In this document: positions 1-8,580 of the stretch, in pieces
How positions within the stretch are numbered: the first letter of the stretch is position 1
How the letters are laid out: the number at the start of each line of letters is the position of its first letter
Source: JAYFRE01 sp034926235
GTDB taxonomy: Bacteria; Pseudomonadota; Alphaproteobacteria; Rhodospirillales; Magnetospirillaceae
Assembly: GCA_034926235.1 (NCBI GenBank)
Contig: JAYFRE010000034.1
Span: 1-64,000 of the forward strand
DNA: 64,000 nucleotides
Reading direction: 5' to 3'
Program-made: the position numbers and the translations under genes
Notes under the pieces: model-generated
Seen by the model: only the letters and a program-made list of their open reading frames with translations
What the model was told of the DNA's origin: nothing
Databases searched by the model: none

Positions 1-634
1 GGCGCAATTCGTCGATCAGTTCCTCGATGCGCGCGGTGGCGATCGGGTCCAGGGCCGAGCAGGGCTCGTCCATCAAGATGACCTCGGGTGCGACCGCGAT
101 GGCGCGGGCGATGCACAGACGCTGCTGCTGCCCGCCGGACAGGCCGGTGCCGGGCTCTTTCAGCCGGTCCTTGACCTCGCTCCACAAACCGGCGCGCTCC
201 AGGCTGCCGACGACGATCTCTTCCAGCGCTTCGCCGCCTTCGGCCAGCCCGTGGATGCGCGGGCCATAAGCGACATTGTCGAAGATCGATTTGGGAAATG
301 GATTGGGCTTTTGGAACACCATGCCGACGCGGGCGCGAAGCTGCACCGGGTCCAGTTCGGCGTCATAGATGTCCTGGCCGTCCAGGGTGATGGTTCCGGT
401 CACCCGGCAGCCTTCGATCAGGTCGTTCATGCGGTTGAGACTGCGCAGGAAGGTCGATTTGCCGCAGCCCGACGGACCGATCAGGGCCGTGACTTCGTTG
501 ACGCGAATATCAAGGTCGATACCGTCCAGGGCTCGTTTTTCGCCGTAGAAGACGCTGACGTCATGGGCGGCGACTTTAATGGCGGCGCTGTCCGGGTTGG
601 CCGGAGAGAACGCCTGCTCTTGGGTCACTGACAT
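1..634 (-). CDS. pstB: Phosphate ABC transporter ATP-binding protein PstB (3' end cut by window edge)
   Basis: Cytoplasmic ATPase that energises the high-affinity phosphate importer PstSCAB. Translation from the ATG at 634 gives an N-terminus reading MSVTQEQAF. A Walker A motif GPSGCGKST lies at about residues 53-61. A Q-loop region (VGMVFQKPNPFPKSIFDN), the ABC signature LSGGQQQRL, and Walker B with D-loop (VILMDEPCSALD) follow. About 211 codons are visible; full-length PstB is usually 250-270 residues, so the last fifth lies outside the window. The start is 6 bases past the pstA stop, as expected in one polycistronic mRNA. phoU would be the expected next gene but is not visible. Confidence 0.95.
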   Translation of the reverse strand, partial: MSVTQEQAFSPANPDSAAIKVAAHDVSVFYGEKRALDGIDLDIRVNEVTALIGPSGCGKSTFLRSLNRMNDLIEGCRVTGTITLDGQDIYDAELDPVQLRARVGMVFQKPNPFPKSIFDNVAYGPRIHGLAEGGEALEEIVVGSLERAGLWSEVKDRLKEPGTGLSGGQQQRLCIARAIAVAPEVILMDEPCSALDPIATARIEELIDELR

Positions 635-640
635 ATCGGT

Positions 641-1948
641 TTACCACCTGCGTTCGAATTTCTTGCGGAGATAGATGGCCGCCGCGTTCATGACGATCAG
701 GAACACCAGCAGCACGATGATCGCGGCCGACGCCTTTTCGACGAAGGCCCGTTCCGGACTGGCGTTCCAAAGATAGACCTGAACCGGCAACACCGTGGCC
801 GGGTCCATCGGCGTGGCGGGCACGTCGACGATGAAGGCGACCATGCCGATCATCAGCAGTGGCGCGGATTCGCCCAGCGCGCGAGCCATGCCGATGATGC
901 TGCCGGTCAGGATGCCGGGCATGGCCAGCGGCAGGACGTGGTGGGTCACCATCTGCAGGCGCGACGCGCCCAATCCCAGCGCGGCTTCCCGGATCCAGGG
1001 CGGCACCGCCTTCAGCGAGGCGCGCGCGGCGATGATGATGGTCGGCAGCGACACCAGGGTCAGGGTCAGACCGCCGACTAGCGGCGCCGAGCGGGGCAGC
1101 CCGAAGACGTTGAGAAAGATCGCCAGCGCCAGAAGGCCGAAGACGATCGACGGCACGGCGGCCAGATTGTTGATGTTGACCTCGATCAGGTCGGTCCAGC
1201 GGTTCTTGGGCGCGAATTCCTCAAGATAGACGGCGGTGGCGACGCCCAAGGGAAAGGACAGAACCAGCGTCACCAGCAACGAGAAGAAGGACCCGACGAT
1301 CGCGCCTCTGAGGCCGGCCAGTTCAGGCTGGCGGGAATCGCCGTTCGAGAACAGCCATTGATTGAACCGCTTTTGCAGCAGCCCCTGGGCGGATAATTGG
1401 TCGATCCAGCCCAATTGGCGTTCATTGAACTGCCCGCCTTTGTCTGCCTCGCGCGCCATGTGGCCTTTGATCAACTGGTCGAGCGCGGCCGGAGCCGGCA
1501 GCCAGACTTCTTGCGTGGTGCCGATCAGGGCCGGATCGTCCAGCACCATCTTACGCAGGACGACATCGTTGCCCTGGCTTAAGAGCGCCGAAAGCTGGCG
1601 GCGCGCGCCACGATCGGGGTCCTGCAGGCCAAGCTGGCCGATCAGCGCCTGGCGGGCGAGCTGGGCGTAGTCGGCCGAGGCCAGGACCGACGGTTCGCGC
1701 TGGCCGCTGGGATCGATGATCTCGGGACTGAAATAAATCGGCATCCGGATTTCGGTCTGGACGAAGGCCGGATAGCCCTTGGCGATGATGCTGCCCAGCA
1801 GGACGATGAGAAAGCCGATGGCGATGGCGATGGCTCCGAAGCCCGCGGCGCGGAACCGCCGTTCGGCGGCACGGCGACGCGCGAGCTTGGCTTCGACCTT
1901 TGCTTCGATCGAAGGAGAGGACGCCATGGCGTTGGTCAGTTCACTCAT
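641..1948 (-). CDS. pstA: Phosphate ABC transporter permease PstA
   Basis: Inner-membrane permease that forms the phosphate channel with PstC. The protein has 435 residues. An N-terminal membrane segment (about residues 35-58) is followed by a long hydrophilic, probably periplasmic region. The ABC permease core occupies the C-terminal half, with the EAA-type loop around EAALGLGASRLQMVTHHVLP. It is longer than the roughly 300-residue E. coli protein; large N-terminal extensions are usual in alphaproteobacterial PstA. Its start overlaps the pstC stop by 8 bases, implying translational coupling, and pstB follows after 6 bases. Confidence 0.95.
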   Translation of the reverse strand: MSELTNAMASSPSIEAKVEAKLARRRAAERRFRAAGFGAIAIAIGFLIVLLGSIIAKGYPAFVQTEIRMPIYFSPEIIDPSGQREPSVLASADYAQLARQALIGQLGLQDPDRGARRQLSALLSQGNDVVLRKMVLDDPALIGTTQEVWLPAPAALDQLIKGHMAREADKGGQFNERQLGWIDQLSAQGLLQKRFNQWLFSNGDSRQPELAGLRGAIVGSFFSLLVTLVLSFPLGVATAVYLEEFAPKNRWTDLIEVNINNLAAVPSIVFGLLALAIFLNVFGLPRSAPLVGGLTLTLVSLPTIIIAARASLKAVPPWIREAALGLGASRLQMVTHHVLPLAMPGILTGSIIGMARALGESAPLLMIGMVAFIVDVPATPMDPATVLPVQVYLWNASPERAFVEKASAAIIVLLVFLIVMNAAAIYLRKKFERRW

Positions 1949-3323
1949 ATTTTTCCCGATATTTGCGTACGACGCCCAGGGCGACGACGTTGAGAACCAG
2001 GGTCACGACGAACAGGACCAGTCCAAGCGCGAAGGCCGACAGGGTTTTGGGGCTGTCGAACTCCTGATCGCCGACCAGCAAGGTGACGATCTGAACGGTC
2101 ACGGTGGTCACCGCTTCCAACGGATTGGCGGTCATCCGCGCCGACAATCCGGCGGCCATGACGACGATCATGGTTTCACCGATGGCGCGCGAGAAGGCGA
2201 GCAGGACGCCGCCGATGATGCCGGGCAAGGCGGCGGGGACGACGACTTGGCGGATGGTCTCGGACTGCGTGGCGCCCAGCCCGTAGGCGCCCTGGCGTAG
2301 GCTGTCCGGCACGGCGGTGATGACGTCGTCGGACAGGGACGAAATCAGGGGAATGATCATGATGCCCATCACCAATCCGGTGGTGAGCGCGCTTTCCGAG
2401 GCGATGGAGACGCCGACGAGGCTTCCCAGGCCGCGCAGGGCGGGCGCGACGGTCAGGACGGCGAAGACGCCATAGACGACGGTGGGAATGCCGGCCAGGA
2501 CCTCCAGCAGCGGTTTGGCGACCGCGCGGACCTTAGGGTGGGCGTATTCGGCCATATAGATGGCTGACAAAAGCCCGATCGGCACTGCGACCAGCATGGC
2601 GATGACGCTGATGATCAGCGTGCCGGTGAACAAAGGCACGGCCCCGAACGCGCCCGACGAGCCGACCTGATCGCTGCGCATGGCCATCTGCGGGCTCCAG
2701 CTCGTGCCGAACAGGAAGTCGGTGATGGGGACGAGATGGAAGAAGCGCAGGGATTCGAATAGCAGCGAGACGACGATGCCGATGGTGGTGAAAATGGCCA
2801 CCGTCGAACTGGCGACCAAGAAAACCGTCACCACCTGCTCGACACGGTTGCGTGCGCGCAGGGCGGGGCGGATGTAGCGCATTCCCAGAGAGCCGCCGAT
2901 CACGGCGACGGCCAGGACGAGGGCGGCCATGGCGGCGAAACCGGTCCCGGCGATGGAGCGGTAATGCTGGGCCGCTTCCAGGACGGCGGGGCTCGACGCG
3001 AATTGAAATTTGCCGGAGTTGCCCAGGGTCTCGACCTCGTTCATGAACAGCCCGAGCTGATCGTGCGGCAGGGTCTGGAGGTCGGGGGGCAACCCGTTGA
3101 CGACGATCCATTCCAGGATCGAGGGTTCGAAGGCGAGCCAGGCGGTAAGCAGGGCGAGCGCGGGAAGGGCGCTCCACAAGGCGACATAGACGCCGTAATA
3201 GGAAGGCAGCGAATGAAACGTGCCGGCGCCTTGGCGGACCATTCCGACGACCCGGCTGCGTCCCATCCGGTAGCCGATCATGGATAAAAGAAACAAGAAA
3301 GCGACAAGGATGAGCAAAGTCAT
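1941..3323 (-). CDS. pstC: Phosphate ABC transporter permease PstC
   Basis: Second permease of the PstSCAB importer, 460 residues. It has an N-terminal membrane anchor, a further helix near residues 50-65, a hydrophilic loop, and then the conserved permease domain. The domain carries an EAA-like stretch (GAYGLGATQSETIRQVVVPAALPG) close to the C-terminus. Like the PstA encoded next to it, it has an N-terminal extension relative to the enterobacterial protein. It lies 84 bases downstream of pstS, and that gap contains a strong stem-loop at 3359-3391. It overlaps pstA by 8 bases. Confidence 0.95.
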   Translation of the reverse strand: MTLLILVAFLFLLSMIGYRMGRSRVVGMVRQGAGTFHSLPSYYGVYVALWSALPALALLTAWLAFEPSILEWIVVNGLPPDLQTLPHDQLGLFMNEVETLGNSGKFQFASSPAVLEAAQHYRSIAGTGFAAMAALVLAVAVIGGSLGMRYIRPALRARNRVEQVVTVFLVASSTVAIFTTIGIVVSLLFESLRFFHLVPITDFLFGTSWSPQMAMRSDQVGSSGAFGAVPLFTGTLIISVIAMLVAVPIGLLSAIYMAEYAHPKVRAVAKPLLEVLAGIPTVVYGVFAVLTVAPALRGLGSLVGVSIASESALTTGLVMGIMIIPLISSLSDDVITAVPDSLRQGAYGLGATQSETIRQVVVPAALPGIIGGVLLAFSRAIGETMIVVMAAGLSARMTANPLEAVTTVTVQIVTLLVGDQEFDSPKTLSAFALGLVLFVVTLVLNVVALGVVRKYREKYE

Positions 3324-3358
3324 GGAAATCGCCGATCGGAACCGTGCAGGGAAAGGGT

Positions 3359-3391
3359 GCCGGATCGGAGCGGGGACGCCGCCGATCCGGC
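3359..3391 (-). promoter_or_regulatory. Intercistronic stem-loop between pstS and pstC
   Basis: The arms GCCGGATCGG (3359-3368) and CCGATCCGGC (3382-3391) are perfectly complementary over 10 bp with a 13-nt loop. The hairpin sits 16 bases after the pstS stop and before pstC. No T-run follows on the minus strand, so it is more likely to protect pstS mRNA or partly terminate transcription than to be a complete terminator. Confidence 0.6.
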
Positions 3392-3407
3392 CGTGGCGAG
3401 AATACCC

Positions 3408-4427
3408 TTAAAGTTTCAGATCGACCAGAGTGCGGCCCTTTTCGCGTTCCATCACGCGCTGGGCGTCGGGGCTGGCGATCAGGCCCTTGTCGGACAGATA
3501 GCCTTCGGGGCCGAAAGCCTTGTCCGAGGTGAACTCGGCGATGAATTCCTTGATGCCGGGGATTTTGCCGACATGGTCCTTCTTGACGTAGAAGAACAGG
3601 GGCCGGGACAGCGGATACTGGCTGGCGGCGATGTTCTCATAGGTGGCGATCTTGCCGTCGATGGTGGCGCCCTTGATGACGTCGCCGTTCTGGTCGAGAT
3701 AGCTGAAGGTCAGCACGCCGACCGCATGGGGCTGGGTCTTCAGCTTCTGCAGGGTCAGTGAGTAATCTTCGGACACTTCGACATAAGCGCCGTCTTCACG
3801 CAGCGCGCTGCAAGCGACCTTCTTGGCGTCGCCGCTCAAGGCCTTGATCTCGGGGAGCTTCTCACAGGTCGGCTCCATCACCAGTTCGACCAGGGCGTCG
3901 CGTGTGCCATGATTCGAGGCCGGCCCGAAGACGGTGATCTGTTCCTTGGGCAGGGAGGGATCGATGTCCGACCAGTTCTTGTAGGGGTTGGGGACCAGCG
4001 CGCCATTGACCGGGACGGTCTTGGCGATGGCCTTGAAAAGCTGCTCGCGGGTCAGCGCCAGATTGGGGCCGTTCTTGGCGTTGGCGATGACAATGCCGTC
4101 ATAGCCGATGACGATTTCGGTGATGCCCGAAACGCCGTTGGCGGCGCACTGATCGACTTCGCTCTTCTTGATGCGGCGCGAAGCGTTGGTGATGTCCGGC
4201 GTGTTCTCGTCAACGCCGGCACAGAACAGCTTGAAGCCGCCACCCGAACCGGTGCTTTCGACGACCGGGGTCTTGAAGGCGCTGCTGCGGCCAAACTGCT
4301 CGGCGACAGTCGTCGAGAAGGGGTAAACGGTGGACGAACCGACGATGCGAATCTGGTCGCGCGCTTCGGCGCTGGCCGCGAATGCCAGAGTAGCCAGGGC
4401 GGCGACAGCAAGAGTTTTTCTAAACAT
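3408..4427 (-). CDS. pstS: Periplasmic phosphate-binding protein PstS
   Basis: Solute-binding protein that captures phosphate in the periplasm for PstCAB. The 339-residue precursor has a clear signal peptide (MFRKTLAVAALATLAFAASAEA, cleavage probably after AEA at about residue 22). The mature start DQIRIVGSSTVYPF is typical of the PBP-like PstS family; the SST motif and a later TGSGGGFKLFC stretch contribute phosphate ligands. FGPASNHGTRDALVELV follows in the middle. First gene of the operon, preceded by a Pho box. An intercistronic hairpin downstream fits the need for more binding protein than permease. Confidence 0.95.
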   Translation of the reverse strand: MFRKTLAVAALATLAFAASAEARDQIRIVGSSTVYPFSTTVAEQFGRSSAFKTPVVESTGSGGGFKLFCAGVDENTPDITNASRRIKKSEVDQCAANGVSGITEIVIGYDGIVIANAKNGPNLALTREQLFKAIAKTVPVNGALVPNPYKNWSDIDPSLPKEQITVFGPASNHGTRDALVELVMEPTCEKLPEIKALSGDAKKVACSALREDGAYVEVSEDYSLTLQKLKTQPHAVGVLTFSYLDQNGDVIKGATIDGKIATYENIAASQYPLSRPLFFYVKKDHVGKIPGIKEFIAEFTSDKAFGPEGYLSDKGLIASPDAQRVMEREKGRTLVDLKL

Positions 4428-4491
4428 TGATCCTCCGATTCCGCTTTGACGAAAAGCGGACGCATTTCGGAGGCGCCCGCCGGTCGCGCAA

Positions 4492-4525
4492 ACAATAGCG
4501 GCCTCGCGCGACAGCCCGATGACAG
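4492..4525 (-). promoter_or_regulatory. Pho box and -10 element of the pst operon
   Basis: On the minus strand, CTGTCAT (4525-4519), four bases, then CTGTCGC (4514-4508) form the direct-repeat PhoB site. Ten bases later comes TATTGT (4497-4492), a plausible -10. The 10-bp distance matches promoters in which the Pho box replaces the -35. pstS starts about 65 bases further on. This predicts induction by PhoB under phosphate limitation. Confidence 0.8.
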
Positions 4526-4538
4526 AAGCGTGAAAGTT

Positions 4539-5189
4539 TTATGACGCCAGGGGGCGCAGGGCGGCGATATTGGCGGCATAGTCGGCGGTCTTGAAGACAG
4601 CGCTTCCCGCCACCAGGACATCGGCTCCGGCGGCGATGACCGCTGGCGCGGTTTCCGGGGTGATTCCGCCATCGACTTCGATCTCGATCGGACGTCTGCC
4701 GATCATGGCGCGGACACGCCGGATCTTTTCGATCTGCGAGGCGAGGAACGTCTGGCCGCCGAACCCCGGATTGACCGACATCACAAGAACGAGGTCGATC
4801 TTGTCCAGGACATAGGTCAGCACATTTTCCGGTGTCGAGGGGTTGAGCGAGACTCCGGCCTTGCAGCCCAGCGAGCGGATGAGTTGCAAACTGCGGTCCA
4901 GATGCGCCCCGGCTTCGGCGTGAATGGTCAGGATGTCGGCCCCGGCCTTGACGAAGGCGTCGATGAAGGGATCGACGGGAGCGATCATCAGGTGGACGTC
5001 GAAAACCTTGGCGCTGTGCGGACGCAGCGCCTGGACCACCATCGGTCCGATGGTCAGGTTGGGGACGAAATGGCCGTCCATGACATCGACATGGACATAA
5101 TCGCAGCCGGCGGCGTCGATGGCCCGGACTTCGTCACCCAGACGGGCGAAATCCGCGGACAGGATGGACGGGGCGATCTTGACGGTCAT
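4539..5189 (-). CDS. rpe: Ribulose-phosphate 3-epimerase
   Basis: Interconverts ribulose 5-phosphate and xylulose 5-phosphate in the pentose phosphate and Calvin cycles. The 216-residue protein starts MTVKIAPSILSADFARLG, the family's classic N-terminus; the in-frame extension upstream to 5267 would cross a terminator hairpin, so 5189 is preferred. Metal ligands are visible at H33, D35 and H66 plus the aspartate of VDGGIT. The phosphate-binding MSVNPGFGGQ loop and VAGSAVF are present. It lies downstream of tkt and fba on the same strand, separated from fba by a terminator, with the pst Pho box just beyond its 3' end. Confidence 0.95.
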   Translation of the reverse strand: MTVKIAPSILSADFARLGDEVRAIDAAGCDYVHVDVMDGHFVPNLTIGPMVVQALRPHSAKVFDVHLMIAPVDPFIDAFVKAGADILTIHAEAGAHLDRSLQLIRSLGCKAGVSLNPSTPENVLTYVLDKIDLVLVMSVNPGFGGQTFLASQIEKIRRVRAMIGRRPIEIEVDGGITPETAPAVIAAGADVLVAGSAVFKTADYAANIAALRPLAS

Positions 5190-5224
5190 AGGGCCTGCCT
5201 TGCCGGAAGGTGAACGAAACGCCT

Positions 5225-5264
5225 TGAAAAACCAAGGACCGGCCTCTGATCGGGGCCGGTCCTT
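5225..5264 (-). terminator. Rho-independent terminator after fba
   Basis: AAGGACCGGCC (5234-5244) pairs perfectly with GGCCGGTCCTT (5254-5264), an 11-bp stem with a 9-nt loop. On the minus strand it is followed by GGTTTTTC. It lies 13 bases past the fba stop and only about 36 bases before the rpe start, so it should reduce rpe expression from the tkt-fba transcript. Confidence 0.8.
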
Positions 5265-5277
5265 CAAAAAGATCGCG

Positions 5278-6342
5278 TCAGGCCCGCTTGGGATCGAGCG
5301 CGCCGTCCTTGTAACGTTTGGCCATGTCGGCCAGCGGAATCGCCTTGATCCCGGACGCGCGCCCGGCGGTGCCGAAGGCTTCGTAACGGCTCTCGCACAA
5401 AGCCTGCATCGCCGCCATGGCCGGCTTCAGATAGCTTCTGGGGTCGAATTCGGCTTTCTTTTCCATCAGCACCCTGCGGATTTGGCCGGTCATGGCCATG
5501 CGGCAATCGGTGTCGATATTGACCTTGCGCACGCCGTGGCGGATGCCTTCCTGGATTTCCTCGACCGGCACGCCGAAGGTCTGGGGCATCTCGCCGCCAT
5601 AGCGGTTGATGATGTCCTGCAATTCCTGCGGCACCGACGACGAACCATGCATGACCAGATGCAGGTTGGGCATGCGCCGGTTGATCTCCTTGACCACGTT
5701 CATGGCCAGGATGTCGCCGGTCGGCTTGCGGCTGAATTTATAGGCCCCATGCGAGGTGCCCATGGCGATGGCCAGCGCGTCCACCTTGGTTTTGGTGACG
5801 AAATCGACCGCTTGATCGGGATCGGTGAGCAGCGCGGAATGATCGAGCGTGCCCTCGAAACCGTGGCCGTCTTCCTTGTCGCCCTTGCCGGTTTCCAGCG
5901 ATCCCAGCACACCCAGCTCGCCTTCGACCGAGACGCCGACCATATGCGCGACGTCCGTGACTTTGCTGGTCACGCCGACATTGTAGATCCAGTCGCCGGG
6001 GGTCTTGGAATCCTCCTTCAAGGAGCCGTCCATCATCACCGAGGAAAAGCCGTTGGTGATTGCCGAGAAGCAGGTGTCAGGCGCGTTGCCGTGATCCTGA
6101 TGCATGCAGACCGGGATATCGGGGTAAAGTTCGATGGCGGCCTGGATCAGATGCTTCAGCACCACATCGTTGGCGTAGGTGCGCGCGCCCCGGCTGGCCT
6201 GAAGGATCACCGGGCTGTCGGTCTTCTTGGCCGCGGCCATGACGGCCAGCATCTGTTCCATGTTGTTGACGTTGAAGGCCGGAAGTCCATAGCCATGCTC
6301 GGCGGCGTGGTCGAGGAGCTGGCGCAGCGAAATCAAAGCCAT
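5278..6342 (-). CDS. fba: Class II fructose-bisphosphate aldolase (Calvin-cycle subtype)
   Basis: Zinc-dependent aldolase joining or cleaving dihydroxyacetone phosphate and glyceraldehyde 3-phosphate, and also able to make sedoheptulose bisphosphate in Calvin-type metabolism. The protein has 354 residues. Visible class II signatures are VCMHQDHG (zinc histidine), EGELGVLGS, the zinc-binding LHLVMHGSSS, and VRKVNIDTD near the substrate phosphate site. Length and the N-terminus MALISLRQLLDHAAEHGYG match the CbbA/FbaA Calvin-cycle subtype. It sits 15 bases downstream of tkt and is followed by a terminator, so tkt-fba form a unit. No RuBisCO or phosphoribulokinase is in the window. Confidence 0.93.
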   Translation of the reverse strand: MALISLRQLLDHAAEHGYGLPAFNVNNMEQMLAVMAAAKKTDSPVILQASRGARTYANDVVLKHLIQAAIELYPDIPVCMHQDHGNAPDTCFSAITNGFSSVMMDGSLKEDSKTPGDWIYNVGVTSKVTDVAHMVGVSVEGELGVLGSLETGKGDKEDGHGFEGTLDHSALLTDPDQAVDFVTKTKVDALAIAMGTSHGAYKFSRKPTGDILAMNVVKEINRRMPNLHLVMHGSSSVPQELQDIINRYGGEMPQTFGVPVEEIQEGIRHGVRKVNIDTDCRMAMTGQIRRVLMEKKAEFDPRSYLKPAMAAMQALCESRYEAFGTAGRASGIKAIPLADMAKRYKDGALDPKRA

Positions 6343-6357
6343 GACGGAAACTCCTTC

Positions 6358-8364
6358 TTATCCCAAACGATTGAGAACGGCGTCCGCCACGGCTTGGGCG
6401 GTGATGCCGAAATGGGTGTAAAGCTCGCCGGCAGGGGCGGATGCGCCGAAGCCCTGCATGCCGATCACGACGCCCTTGTCGCCGACATAGCGTTCCCAGC
6501 CGAAGGGGCTGGCGGCTTCGATCGCCACCTTGACGGCGACGTCTCCGCCCAGAACGGTCTGGCGGTAGGAAACCGGCTGGGCGTCGAACAGCTCCCAGCA
6601 GGGAACCGACACCACCGCCGCGGCGACGCCCTTTTCCTTAAGCAAGGCTTGGGCGGCCAGCGCCAGTTCGACCTCGGAGCCCGAACTCAACAGCGTCGCC
6701 TGACGGGGACCATCGGCTTCGGACAGGATGTAGCCACCCTTGGCGGACAGGTTTTCCGTCCCCGCCTTGCGCAGGGTCGGCAGATTGTGGCGCGACAGCG
6801 CCAGAGCCGCGGGCCGGGCCGGGCCGGACAGGGCGATGTCGTAGCATTCCGCCGTTTCGATCGGATCGCAGGGACGGAACATCAGCAATCCCGGCATGGC
6901 GCGCAGCGACGCCAGATGCTCGATCGGCTGATGGGTCGGACCATCCTCGCCCAGACCGATGGAATCGTGGGTCAGCACGTAAAGGACCCGCAGCCCCATC
7001 AGCGCGGCCATGCGCATCGACGGGCGCATGTAATCCGAAAAGACGAAGAAGGTGCCGCCGAAGGGGATCAGCCCGCCATGCAGCGCCAGCCCGTTCATGA
7101 TCGCGCCCATGCCGTGCTCGCGCACGCCGTAATGGATGTAGTTGCCCGAGAAATCGTCGCGGCTGACCGAATGGCTGACCTTGGTGTTGGTGAGGTTCGA
7201 GCCGGTCAGATCGGCCGAGCCGCCGATCAGTTCCGGGATCAGGGGCTGAAGGATGTTCAACACCTCCTGACTGGCTTTGCGGGTGGCCATGGACGGTTTT
7301 TCGGCGGCGATCCGTTCCTTGAAAGCGGCCAGGGCTTGGCCGACGCCCTCGGGCAGGCGGCCTTCCAGGGTGCGGCGGAATTCTGCCGCACGGTCGGCGG
7401 GCAGCGCCGCCAGACGGCTTTCCCAAAGCGCGCGGGCTTTCGCCCCTTGCGCCGGCGCGGCGCGCCAGGCATCGAGCAGCGGCGCGGGAATCTCGAAGGC
7501 GGGATGGGGCCAGTTCAGGGCCTTGCGCATGCCGGCGATATCGTCGGCCCCCAGGGGCGAGCCATGGGTTTTTTCGCTGCCGGCCTTGGAGGGCGATCCC
7601 CAGCCGATGGTGGTGCGGCAGGCGATCAAGCTCGGTTTGTCCGAGGCGCGCGCGGCGGCGATGGCGGCGGCGACGGCCTCCGGGTCATGGCCGTCCACGG
7701 CGGCGGTGTTCCAGCCGGCGGCCGCGAAACGGGCGCGCTGGTCTTCGCTGGTGGCGAGCGCGGTGTCGCCGTCGATCGAGATATGGTTGTCGTCCCACAG
7801 CAGGATCAGCTTGGACAGCCGCCAATGGCCGGCCAGGGCGATCGCTTCCTGCGAGATGCCCTCCATCAGACAGCCGTCGCCGGCGATGCAGTAGGTGTAG
7901 TGATCGACCAGATCGGAACCCCAGCGGGCGGCCATCATCCGTTCGGCCAAGGCGAGGCCGACGGCGTTGGCGATGCCCTGACCCAGCGGGCCGGTGGTGG
8001 TGTCGGCGATGGCGATATGGCCATATTCCGGATGCCCGCAGGTCCTGGCGCCGAACTGGCGGAAATTCTTGATCTGGTCCAGATCGCAATCGGCATAGCC
8101 GGTCAGATAGGCGAGCGCGTAAAGCAGCATCGAGCCATGACCCGCCGACAGCACGAAGCGGTCGCGGTCGAACCAGGACGGCTGGGCGGGATCGACCTTC
8201 ATGAACCGGGTGAACAGGACCGTGGCGACGTCCGCCATGCCGAGCGGCATGCCGGGATGGCCGGATTTGGCTTTCTCGACCGCGTCGGCGGCCAGAAAAC
8301 GGATGGCGTTGGCCATCTCCCGGATGGTGCCGGCGGCGAGGGGCGGGGAAAGCGGGGCAGTCAT
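6358..8364 (-). CDS. tkt: Transketolase
   Basis: Thiamine-diphosphate enzyme moving two-carbon units between sugar phosphates in the pentose phosphate and Calvin pathways. The 668-residue protein has the usual three-domain length. The N-terminal domain carries the thiamine motif GDGCLMEGISQEA and the early histidine motif AGHGSMLLYALAYLTGY. The pyrimidine-binding domain has VREHGMGAIMNGLALHGG and the transketolase signature region SIGLGEDGPTHQPIEH. The C-terminal domain carries LLSSGSEVELALAA. First gene of a tkt-fba transcription unit. A divergent reading frame of more than 1000 codons on the other strand is a shadow. Confidence 0.96.
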   Translation of the reverse strand: MTAPLSPPLAAGTIREMANAIRFLAADAVEKAKSGHPGMPLGMADVATVLFTRFMKVDPAQPSWFDRDRFVLSAGHGSMLLYALAYLTGYADCDLDQIKNFRQFGARTCGHPEYGHIAIADTTTGPLGQGIANAVGLALAERMMAARWGSDLVDHYTYCIAGDGCLMEGISQEAIALAGHWRLSKLILLWDDNHISIDGDTALATSEDQRARFAAAGWNTAAVDGHDPEAVAAAIAAARASDKPSLIACRTTIGWGSPSKAGSEKTHGSPLGADDIAGMRKALNWPHPAFEIPAPLLDAWRAAPAQGAKARALWESRLAALPADRAAEFRRTLEGRLPEGVGQALAAFKERIAAEKPSMATRKASQEVLNILQPLIPELIGGSADLTGSNLTNTKVSHSVSRDDFSGNYIHYGVREHGMGAIMNGLALHGGLIPFGGTFFVFSDYMRPSMRMAALMGLRVLYVLTHDSIGLGEDGPTHQPIEHLASLRAMPGLLMFRPCDPIETAECYDIALSGPARPAALALSRHNLPTLRKAGTENLSAKGGYILSEADGPRQATLLSSGSEVELALAAQALLKEKGVAAAVVSVPCWELFDAQPVSYRQTVLGGDVAVKVAIEAASPFGWERYVGDKGVVIGMQGFGASAPAGELYTHFGITAQAVADAVLNRLG

Positions 8365-8580
8365 CGGATCGGGCCTCTTCGGATGGTTCGTGATAAACGG
8401 CGAAAGACCTCCGGCGACGGGGCCTGACGCCGGAAGTATAGGATATCTGGAGCTTGTCGTCCTATTTCACGCCGATTTCAAGAAGATCGACCGGATGGCA
8501 GCGTTGCCGATGGCGCGGCCGCATGGAAATAGCGCGGGACGCCGTTCCGAACCGTTGAGGAGAGCAGTGCCGGAACGCCG

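Noticed and set aside
5119..8427. A 1102-codon open frame on the plus strand opposite rpe, fba and tkt
   Set aside because: The minus strand encodes three highly conserved enzymes across this interval. The plus frame is rich in Gly, Asp, His, Arg and Gln with no domain, as expected for an antisense shadow in GC-rich DNA.
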